NCBI GenBank assembly: GCA_964416645.1
Contig: CAYQEZ010000004.1
Coordinates: 1 to 60,450, forward strand
Length of the DNA: 60,450 bases
Direction of reading: 5' to 3'
Source of the DNA: GCA-002282575 sp964416645
GTDB lineage: Bacteria > Pseudomonadota > Gammaproteobacteria > Thiomicrospirales > Thiomicrospiraceae
A model generated the notes under the pieces. The model was not told the DNA's origin. It saw nothing but the letters and a program-made list of their open reading frames with translations, and did not search any database. Positions 9,299-15,535 of this stretch are shown here, one piece after another; within the stretch, counting starts at the first letter, position 1, and each line of letters starts with the position of its first letter. The translations under genes were made by a program, and so were the position numbers.

Positions 9299-9327
9299 AT
9301 AATAGCTTTTTAAGGCGTTTTTTTCAA
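9299..9327 (-). promoter_or_regulatory. Sigma-70 promoter of the thiamine uptake operon
   Basis: On the minus strand, TTGAAA (9327-9322), a 17-base spacer and TATTAT (9304-9299). Transcription would begin near 9292, just before the aptamer. Confidence 0.75.
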
Positions 9328-9368
9328 TAAAAATCAGTGGTTTCTGTTGATGATCCTAGTTTTAGGCG

Positions 9369-9398
9369 TTGCCAAATCATCTCCGTCTTTGTTATGAT
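9369..9398 (+). promoter_or_regulatory. Sigma-70 promoter of thiC
   Basis: TTGCCA (9369-9374), an 18-base spacer and TATGAT (9393-9398). All but the first two bases of this promoter recur after the N gap because the gap flanks are duplicated. In the real genome it probably occurs once, directly before the thiC riboswitch. Confidence 0.75.
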
Positions 9399-9580
9399 GT
9401 GAAAAAACTTGTCGGGGTGCTGGTGNNNNNNNNNNNNNNNNNNNNNNNNNNNNNNNNNNNNNNNNNNNNNNNNNNNNNNNNNNNNNNNNNNNNNNNNNNN
9501 NNNNNNNNNNNNNNNNNNNNNNNNNGCCAAATCATCTCCGTCTTTGTTATGATGTGAAAAAACTTGTCGGGGTGCTGGTG
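9371..9580. other. Assembly gap (100 N) between identical 55-base flanks
   Basis: Bases 9426-9525 are exactly 100 N. The 55 bases before it (9371-9425) are identical to the 55 after it (9526-9580). A 55-base shared end is what a k=55 de Bruijn assembler leaves on two abutting contigs, so the gap and one copy are probably artificial. The duplicated part holds the thiC -10 box and the first aptamer arm. Confidence 0.9.
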
Positions 9581-9644
9581 CTGAGACCGTGAAAACGGAA
9601 CCCGTGAACCTGATGCGGATAATGCCGTCGAAGGAAAGCAAGTT
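9561..9644 (+). promoter_or_regulatory. TPP riboswitch of the thiC operon
   Basis: Closing stem AACTTG (9561-9566) and CAAGTT (9639-9644) enclose GGGGTGC, GCTGAGA, a CCGT-GAAA-ACGG hairpin, ACCCGTGAACCTGAT, GATAATGCC and CGAAGGAAA in the THI-element order. It lies about 80 bases before the thiC start. Confidence 0.95.
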
Positions 9645-9677
9645 AGTAAAATTGTTGATTATTTCTCTTAATGTGTT

Positions 9678-9712
9678 CACCAGCACCCTCAAACCGCATT
9701 TATTGTTGAGGG
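9678..9712 (+). promoter_or_regulatory. Expression platform hiding the thiC ribosome site
   Basis: CCCTCAA (9686-9692) pairs with TTGAGGG (9706-9712), which contains the GAGGG ribosome site nine bases before ATG 9722. CACCAGCACC (9678-9687) is the exact complement of GGTGCTGGTG (9571-9580) inside the aptamer. This suggests alternative pairings that expose or hide the ribosome site. Confidence 0.7.
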
Positions 9713-9721
9713 CTTCGCATC

Positions 9722-11632
9722 ATGGCACGTAACCAATTAACCGTTGATTTAACCGATTTAGCCAATAAAATCACCACCGCTCCATTTCCGAATTCGAAAA
9801 AAATCTACATCGAAGGTTCGCGTGCGGATATTCGTGTGCCGTTTCGTGAAATTGCGCAAACCGATACCCTCGTTATCAATAAAGATGAGACGCAAGCAAC
9901 GCCCAATCCACCGATTCGTGTCTATGACACATCTGGTCCGTTTACGGATGCCGATTATGCAGTCAATGTACGAAAAGGCTTGCCACGTTTGCGTGAGCAA
10001 TGGATTGAGGAGCGTGGCGATACCGAGTTGTTGACGGGCTTAAGCAGTGACTATGGTAATGCGCGTGCTAATGATGAGAAACTGCGTGCCATTCAGTTTG
10101 AAGGCAAACATTTGCCGCGTAAGGCGAAAGCAGGCATGAATGTGTCGCAAATGCACTATGCCAAAAAAGGCATCATCACACCTGAAATGGAATATGTTGC
10201 CATTCGTGAAAACCTATTACGTGCGCAATTGGCGGAATTTATGGCGCAACAGCGTGCGCAGCACAAGGGGCACGCTTTTGGTGCAACCATGTTAGCGGAA
10301 ATCACGCCTGAGTTTGTGCGTGATGAAATCGCGCGTGGTCGTGCCATTATTCCAAACAATATCAACCATCCCGAATCTGAGCCGATGATTATTGGTCGTA
10401 ACTTTTTGGTAAAAATCAATTCGAATATCGGTAATTCGGCAATCACGTCAAGCATTGAAGAAGAAGTTGAAAAGCTAGTTTGGTCGATTCGTTGGGGCGG
10501 TGATACGGTGATGGATTTATCGACAGGCAATAACATTCACGAAACACGCGAGTGGATTGTGCGCAATTCGCCTGTGCCGATTGGTACGGTGCCGATTTAC
10601 CAAGCCTTAGAAAAAGTGAATGGCATTGTCGAAGACCTGAACTGGGAAGTGTTCCGCGATACCTTGATTGAACAAGCCGAGCAGGGAGTGGATTATTTCA
10701 CCATTCATGCGGGCGTGCGTTTGCCGTTTATTCCTTACACCGCTGATCGTGTTACAGGCATTGTGTCGCGTGGTGGGTCAATCATGGCGAAATGGTGTTT
10801 GGCGCATCATCAAGAAAACTTCTTGTACACCCATTTTGAAGAAATTTGTGACATCATGAAAGCCTATGATGTCGCTTTTAGTTTGGGCGATGGCTTGCGT
10901 CCTGGTTCGATTGCCGATGCCAACGATCGCGCCCAATTCGCAGAATTAGAAACGCTAGGCGAGTTGACGCAAATTGCGTGGAAGCACGATGTGCAGGTGA
11001 TGATTGAAGGACCTGGGCATGTGCCGATGCAAATGATTAAAGAAAATATGGACAAACAGTTAGCCGATTGTTTTGAAGCGCCTTTCTACACGCTGGGTCC
11101 CTTGACGACCGATGTGGCACCTGGTTATGACCACATTACCTCGGCGATTGGTGCGGCACAAATTGGTTGGTATGGTACGGCAATGCTCTGCTATGTGACA
11201 CCCAAAGAGCATTTGGGCTTGCCCGATAAGCACGATGTGAAGACAGGGATTATTACTTATAAAATCGCTGCTCATGCTGCTGATTTAGCAAAAGGCTTCC
11301 CAGGGGCGCAATTGCGAGACGATGCTTTAAGTAAATCGCGTTTTGAATTCCGCTGGGAAGATCAGTTCAATTTGGGCTTTGACCCTGAAACAGCCAAGGC
11401 GTATCACGATGCTACCTTGCCACGTGAGTCGGCGAAAATTGCCCATTTCTGCTCAATGTGTGGTCCTAAATTCTGCTCGATGAAAATTTCACAAGAAGTG
11501 CGTGATTTTGCTCAAGCGCAAACCAATGCGCCTTTGCCTGCAGGTAATGTCATTCAGTTATTGGATGTCGAAGCGGAAATGAAAGCGAAAGCGGCGGAGT
11601 TTAAGGCGGCTGGCGCTGAAATTTACTCCTAA
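9722..11632 (+). CDS. thiC: Phosphomethylpyrimidine synthase ThiC
   Basis: Radical SAM enzyme that rearranges aminoimidazole ribotide into HMP phosphate, the pyrimidine half of thiamine. The protein is 636 residues, full length. The C-terminal cluster motif CSMCGPKFC (about 577-585) is the CX2CX4C that binds the [4Fe-4S] cluster in this family. The conserved ThiC body is intact (EGPGHVPM, LGPLTTDVAPGYDHIT). GAGGG at 9708-9712 sets the start and is the target of the riboswitch platform. It is the first gene of the synthesis operon; a hairpin of about 80 bases separates it from thiO. Confidence 0.97.
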   Translation: MARNQLTVDLTDLANKITTAPFPNSKKIYIEGSRADIRVPFREIAQTDTLVINKDETQATPNPPIRVYDTSGPFTDADYAVNVRKGLPRLREQWIEERGDTELLTGLSSDYGNARANDEKLRAIQFEGKHLPRKAKAGMNVSQMHYAKKGIITPEMEYVAIRENLLRAQLAEFMAQQRAQHKGHAFGATMLAEITPEFVRDEIARGRAIIPNNINHPESEPMIIGRNFLVKINSNIGNSAITSSIEEEVEKLVWSIRWGGDTVMDLSTGNNIHETREWIVRNSPVPIGTVPIYQALEKVNGIVEDLNWEVFRDTLIEQAEQGVDYFTIHAGVRLPFIPYTADRVTGIVSRGGSIMAKWCLAHHQENFLYTHFEEICDIMKAYDVAFSLGDGLRPGSIADANDRAQFAELETLGELTQIAWKHDVQVMIEGPGHVPMQMIKENMDKQLADCFEAPFYTLGPLTTDVAPGYDHITSAIGAAQIGWYGTAMLCYVTPKEHLGLPDKHDVKTGIITYKIAAHAADLAKGFPGAQLRDDALSKSRFEFRWEDQFNLGFDPETAKAYHDATLPRESAKIAHFCSMCGPKFCSMKISQEVRDFAQAQTNAPLPAGNVIQLLDVEAEMKAKAAEFKAAGAEIYS

Positions 11633-11641
11633 ACCTATTAC

Positions 11642-11724
11642 GTCTCTATCTTGCGTTGTTGCCGCGTTTCTCGCGCTGCGTTGTGTACTGATGTACACGC
11701 CTTGCGCCTAGCAATTTTAGAGAC
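11642..11724. repeat. Intergenic imperfect palindrome between thiC and thiO
   Basis: GTCTCT (11642-11647) pairs with AGAGAC (11719-11724). Inside lies GTGTAC-TGAT-GTACAC (11683-11698), flanked by CGCTGCG and CCTTGCG. The look is that of a dispersed REP-type palindrome. There is no T run, so it is not a simple terminator. Only one copy was seen in the window. Confidence 0.6.
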
Positions 11725-11765
11725 TCATGACGGTTTAGTAAGGTGTAAATTTCACGAGGAGTTTT

Positions 11766-12809
11766 ATGAAAGTGGGGATTGCTGGCGCGGGGTTGGTCGG
11801 ACGCTTGTTGGCGTGGCGACTGGCACGCGCGGGTCATGCGGTGTCGCTCTTCGATGTCGATAACAAAGCAGGTGAGCAAGCGGCAGGCACAACCGCAGCG
11901 GCGATGATTTCGCCTTTTGCGGAATTGGCGGTGAGCGAACCTGAAGTTTTTCGTTTGGGCATGATTTCCTTGCACACTTACCCGCAGTGGATCAGTGAGC
12001 TGGAAGCCGATTCAGGCTTTACGGTGATGTATCGTCAGCTGGGCAGTTTGGCGGTGGCGCACACGCCCGATGTTAGCAGTTTGCGTCATTTTCAAGACTT
12101 GCTATTACATCGTTTGCCTGCTGAGCAGGCGCAAGCGATGAAGGTGTTGTCGGGGGCGGAAATTGATGCGTTTGAACCTGCGTTAGCGGGTAGGTTTCGT
12201 CATGGTGTGTTTTTAGCGGAAGAAGCGCAAGTCGATAATGCCGATATGTTTATCGCTTTAGCTGCTGCACTCAATAAACTGGGTGTGGTCTGGCATGAGC
12301 AAATGCCCGTGTTGTCTTTACAGGAAAAACGTCTACAAACGGAACAGGGTTGGCAGGCATTTGATGTCGTAGTTGATGCGCGTGGTGTCGGTGCTAAAGA
12401 CAGGGTTTCGGTGCGCGGTGTGCGTGGTGAAGTATTGACGGTCAATGCGCCTGAAGTGACTTTGCAACGCCCCGTGCGCTTAATGCATCCGCGTTATATG
12501 CTCTATGTGGTCCCACGAGCGAATCATCGGTTTATTATCGGTGCAACAGAGTTAGAATCGGAAGACAAAAGTCCAGTCACGGTGCGTTCAGCGTTAGAGT
12601 TGCTCAGTGCGCTCTATAGTCTGCATTCTGGGTTTGCCGAGGCGAATGTTGTGAAATGGTCTGTCAATTTGCGCCCAGCCTTGCCCGATAATTTGCCGTT
12701 TGTCGGTTGGAAAGAGGGCGTGTTGACCATTAACGGGCTGTATCGACATGGGTATTTGCTCGCGCCAGCCTGCGTGTTGCAGGGGTTGAATTTGATTAAA
12801 GGAGTCTGA
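11766..12809 (+). CDS. thiO: Glycine oxidase ThiO
   Basis: FAD-dependent oxidase that converts glycine to dehydroglycine (iminoglycine), the nitrogen and carbon donor for the thiazole ring. The N terminus holds the Rossmann FAD motif GIAGAGLVGRLLAWRLARAG (residues 4-23). A C-terminal LRPALPDNLPFVG and GLYRHGYLLAPA match the DAO-family active-site and FAD regions. GAGGA at 11756-11760 supports ATG 11766. Length (347) is typical. thiS begins one base after its stop, so the two are translationally linked and supply substrates for ThiG. Confidence 0.93.
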   Translation: MKVGIAGAGLVGRLLAWRLARAGHAVSLFDVDNKAGEQAAGTTAAAMISPFAELAVSEPEVFRLGMISLHTYPQWISELEADSGFTVMYRQLGSLAVAHTPDVSSLRHFQDLLLHRLPAEQAQAMKVLSGAEIDAFEPALAGRFRHGVFLAEEAQVDNADMFIALAAALNKLGVVWHEQMPVLSLQEKRLQTEQGWQAFDVVVDARGVGAKDRVSVRGVRGEVLTVNAPEVTLQRPVRLMHPRYMLYVVPRANHRFIIGATELESEDKSPVTVRSALELLSALYSLHSGFAEANVVKWSVNLRPALPDNLPFVGWKEGVLTINGLYRHGYLLAPACVLQGLNLIKGV

Positions 12810-12810
12810 A

Positions 12811-13038
12811 ATGACTTGTACGCAATGCGCCGCCATTGTGGTGTCGTTTAATGGTGAAAGTTTTGCCATTCATCAAGGCATGATGCTGAATGATTTTTTG
12901 CAAGGTCGTGGCTATGCGCCCGATCAGCGTATGGCTTGTGCCATTAATACGCAGTTTGTGCCCAAGGGGCAGTATGCAACCACTGAGTTGAATAATGGCG
13001 ACCGAATTGATGTGGTTGCACCAGTTCAAGGCGGCTAA
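12811..13038 (+). CDS. thiS: Sulfur carrier protein ThiS
   Basis: A 75-residue ubiquitin-like sulfur carrier. It ends in PVQGG, the Gly-Gly tail that is adenylated and thiocarboxylated to deliver sulfur to the thiazole synthase. The NNGDRIDVVAPVQGG end is typical. It has about ten extra N-terminal residues with two cysteines (MTCTQCAA) compared with the usual 66, possibly a small metal or redox extension. AAAGGAG lies upstream of ATG 12811. No thiF lies nearby, so the activating enzyme must be elsewhere (moeB or a distant thiF). Confidence 0.93.
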   Translation: MTCTQCAAIVVSFNGESFAIHQGMMLNDFLQGRGYAPDQRMACAINTQFVPKGQYATTELNNGDRIDVVAPVQGG

Positions 13039-13082
13039 TAAAAATTCAATTAAGAAGCGCTAACTGCGTTAAAAACCCTCTT

Positions 13083-13117
13083 AAAAAAAGCAGCTACTTC
13101 AGTAGCTTTGCTTTTTA
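13083..13117. terminator. Hairpin with A and T runs between thiS and thiG
   Basis: AAAAAGCAGCTAC and GTAGCTTTGCTTTTT form a stem around a TTCA loop, with an A run before it and a T run after. It could end or attenuate transcription after thiS, in which case thiG needs read-through or its own promoter. Confidence 0.6.
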
Positions 13118-13189
13118 TTGCTTCGGGATTTCGCCTTGTTATCATCTCCTTACTTGAGATTTTTATGCTTAACATAGATAGGAACAGAT

Positions 13190-13972
13190 ATGTCGTTTAC
13201 ATTGGCTGGCGTTGAGTTAAATAGTCGTTTTTTTATTGGCTCTGCTTTGTATCCTTCACCGCAGCACCTGCAAGATTCGGTGAAAGCGAGCGGGGCAGAT
13301 GTGATTACCGTGGGCTTGCGTCGGCTCAATCCACAAGCGGGTGGGGGCAATGCCTATTGGTCGATGATTCAAGATACGGGCTGTCAGTTATTACCGAATA
13401 CGGCGGGTTGCTACACCGCCGAAGAAGCCATTGCCACAGCGCAGATGGCGCGGGAAATTTTCGCTACCGATTGGATTAAGCTGGAAACCTTGGGCGATGA
13501 TTACAACCTACAACCGCATCCTTTTGAGTTGCTGAAAGCGGCTGAAGTCTTGGTGAAAGACGGTTTTAAGGTATTTGCTTACACCACCGATGATTTGGTA
13601 TTGGCAATGAAACTTTACGATTTAGGTGTGACGGCAATTATGCCGTGGGCTGCACCCATTGGCACGGCTTTGGGGCCGATTAACCTCTATGCACTAGAAG
13701 CGATTCGCAAACGCTTACCCGATGCATTTTTAGTGGTCGATGCGGGCTTGGGTCTACCAAGCCATGCCGCGAAGGTAATGGAGTTGGGTTACGATGCTTG
13801 TTTGCTCAATTCAGCCGTTGCGCAAGCCGCCGATCCTGTCAAAATGGCGAAGGCTTTCGCAGGCGCAATTGAAGCAGGGCGTTTGTGTTATGAAGCAGGT
13901 CCTATTCCTGCCCGCCCGATGGCACAAGCCTCGACACCAACACTGGGAACGCCGTTTTGGCATCAGGGATGA
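13190..13972 (+). CDS. thiG: Thiazole synthase ThiG
   Basis: Forms the thiazole phosphate carboxylate from deoxyxylulose 5-phosphate, dehydroglycine and ThiS thiocarboxylate. A TIM-barrel protein of 260 residues. The conserved LNPQAGGGNAYWSM (about 46-59), LLPNTAGCYTAEEA, WIKLETLGDD (with the Schiff-base lysine) and the phosphate-binding end region are present. AGGAAC lies just before ATG 13190. It is separated from thiS by 151 bases containing a hairpin, and from thiDE by a toxin-antitoxin pair and an Mrr gene. Confidence 0.96.
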   Translation: MSFTLAGVELNSRFFIGSALYPSPQHLQDSVKASGADVITVGLRRLNPQAGGGNAYWSMIQDTGCQLLPNTAGCYTAEEAIATAQMAREIFATDWIKLETLGDDYNLQPHPFELLKAAEVLVKDGFKVFAYTTDDLVLAMKLYDLGVTAIMPWAAPIGTALGPINLYALEAIRKRLPDAFLVVDAGLGLPSHAAKVMELGYDACLLNSAVAQAADPVKMAKAFAGAIEAGRLCYEAGPIPARPMAQASTPTLGTPFWHQG

Positions 13973-13999
13973 TGACAAAAAGCATACTTGTGTTATGAT
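13972..13999 (+). promoter_or_regulatory. Promoter of the toxin-antitoxin pair, predicted leaderless start
   Basis: ATGACA (13972-13977), a 16-base spacer and TATGAT (13994-13999). The expected +1 at 14006 is the A of the toxin ATG, and no ribosome site precedes that ATG. The -35 box overlaps the thiG stop codon. Confidence 0.6.
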
Positions 14000-14005
14000 C
14001 GCTTT

Positions 14006-14284
14006 ATGAAATCTATTAACTGGAATGCAGATAAAAATCAACTGTTGGTGAAGGAAAGAGGCATATCGTTTGAAGATGTGCTCTTTGCGTTGCAGACAGG
14101 GAGATTGCATGATGATTTAAAGCATCCTAATCAGTCTCAGTATCCTCATCAACGCATGCTCGTGGTGGAAGTTGATGAATATGCCTATTTGGTGCCTTAT
14201 GTTGAACATGATGATGAGTTGTTTTTAAAAACCATCATTCCTAGTCGAAAGGCGACCAAACAGTATTTGAAGGAGAAGCGATGA
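14006..14284 (+). CDS. BrnT-like type II toxin
   Basis: A 92-residue protein whose layout fits the BrnT family of RelE-fold ribonuclease toxins: an opening W-x3-KN motif (INWNADKN), ERGISFEDV, then a strand-rich half ending in LKTIIPSRKATKQYL. Family members cut RNA and are held by a DNA-binding antitoxin. ATG 14006 is chosen over an upstream in-frame TTG (13988), because the predicted promoter -10 box lies within that extension. The stop overlaps the antitoxin start as ATGA. Together they form a mobile-type module between thiG and thiDE. Confidence 0.72.
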   Translation: MKSINWNADKNQLLVKERGISFEDVLFALQTGRLHDDLKHPNQSQYPHQRMLVVEVDEYAYLVPYVEHDDELFLKTIIPSRKATKQYLKEKR

Positions 14285-14562
14285 ATACTGAAAAATACGA
14301 CACCGAAGAGTCGAAGCTTTTACAATCTTATGAGTCAGATGAATGGGTTTCTGACTTGTCAAACGAACGACGGGCGCAATTATCTGCTTTTTCGGAGTAT
14401 GCGATAAAAAAAGATAAACGGATTAACATCCGTATCTCTAATAGGGATTTAGAAGCCTTGCAACGAAGAGCGTTGAACGAGGGTATGCCTTATCAAACGC
14501 TTATTGCCAGCGTATTGCATAAGTTTGTATCGGGACGTTTAATGGATGTGTCGCCGCATTAA
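14281..14562 (+). CDS. CopG/BrnA-like antitoxin
   Basis: A 93-residue protein. The N-terminal half is acidic and probably disordered, the usual toxin-embracing part. The C-terminal half, KRINIRISNRDLEALQRRA followed by GMPYQTLIASVLHKF, is a ribbon-helix-helix DNA-binding domain as in CopG/BrnA antitoxins. It starts at ATG 14281 with AGGAG at 14271-14275, overlapping the toxin stop by four bases. It should neutralise the toxin and repress the shared promoter. The presence of a clear ribosome site here but none before the toxin would favour antitoxin excess. Confidence 0.75.
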   Translation: MNTEKYDTEESKLLQSYESDEWVSDLSNERRAQLSAFSEYAIKKDKRINIRISNRDLEALQRRALNEGMPYQTLIASVLHKFVSGRLMDVSPH

Positions 14563-14662
14563 TTCAATTCAGTTTTGAAAGTCGGCGTTTCTCTCCCGTT
14601 TTTTGGATTAGCGGATTGTTCGGAATTTTAGAAAACAGAATTAACCCATAGCAAGGAACCTC

Positions 14663-15535
14663 ATGGAATTACCCAAGTTTAATGAAACATTTCAGCCGAT
14701 CTTAACGATTCTGCGTGATGGAAAAACATATAAACGACGTGAGCTAATGCGGTTGGTTGAGGAAAGTGCCTATGCAAACCTGCCGCAAGAACTGTTAAAT
14801 CAAACGATTTCGACAGGTGAGCGCACTATCGCTAATCGTATTGGCTGGGGGATAGTTTACTTAAAACGTGATGGTTATTTATGTCAACCACAGCGTGGGT
14901 TGGTACAAATAACTGAAAAAGGTCAAACTAGCCAAGATGATATATTGGTAAAGTATGGTAAAAAAGCGGTTAGTGATAGCGAATATCGTACAGAAAAAGA
15001 AATGTCTCGTTTTGTGTCGTTAGAAGATAGTCCACAAGATTTAATTGATGCAGGTTTTGACCAAATAGAACGTGCGGTGAAAAGCGAATTACTGTCAAAG
15101 CTAAAAGAAGTTGATCCCTATGCTTTTGAAAAAATCATTCTCATTTTATTAAAGAAAATGGGTTATGGCGATTTTATCGAAACGGCTAAATCGGGTGATG
15201 GTGGCATTGATGGCATTATTAATGAAGATCAGCTAGGGTTGGAAAAAATTTACATTCAAGCCAAACGCTATGCCGAGAATAAAGTGAGAGAAACGGATAT
15301 TCGCAATTTTATTGGTGCAATGAGTGGCGATACCCGCAAAGGTATTTTTGTCACGACCTCCACTTTTGATGAGAAAGCGAAAACCAAAGTAAGAGATGCT
15401 CATCACACCATTATTTTGATTGATGGTTCAAAATTGGTTGATTTAATGCACAAATACAATGTCGGTGTGCAAACCAAAAGTGTCTATGAAGTCAAAGCTG
15501 TCGATAACGATTTCTTTGATGCTGAAGACATTTGA
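14663..15535 (+). CDS. mrr: Mrr-type restriction endonuclease (type IV)
   Basis: A 290-residue protein with an N-terminal winged-helix Mrr domain (about 1-100) and a C-terminal Mrr catalytic domain of the PD-(D/E)xK fold (about 150-270). Candidate catalytic residues are in YAFEKI (about 154-159), GDGGIDG with Asp183, and IYIQAKR with Gln199 and Lys201 (the QxK variant). Mrr enzymes cut DNA carrying foreign methylation. CAAGGAACC lies before ATG 14663. Its stop overlaps the thiDE start as TGATG, so it is now coupled to a thiamine gene. No methylase is nearby, as expected for type IV. Confidence 0.9.
   Translation: MELPKFNETFQPILTILRDGKTYKRRELMRLVEESAYANLPQELLNQTISTGERTIANRIGWGIVYLKRDGYLCQPQRGLVQITEKGQTSQDDILVKYGKKAVSDSEYRTEKEMSRFVSLEDSPQDLIDAGFDQIERAVKSELLSKLKEVDPYAFEKIILILLKKMGYGDFIETAKSGDGGIDGIINEDQLGLEKIYIQAKRYAENKVRETDIRNFIGAMSGDTRKGIFVTTSTFDEKAKTKVRDAHHTIILIDGSKLVDLMHKYNVGVQTKSVYEVKAVDNDFFDAEDI

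Noticed and set aside
9324..9692. Open frames spanning the N gap on both strands
   Set aside because: They are mostly unknown bases plus riboswitch leader; no protein can be supported.
13811..14110. 99-codon minus-strand frame across the thiG end and toxin start
   Set aside because: It is antisense to two better-supported genes; composition is that of a shadow.
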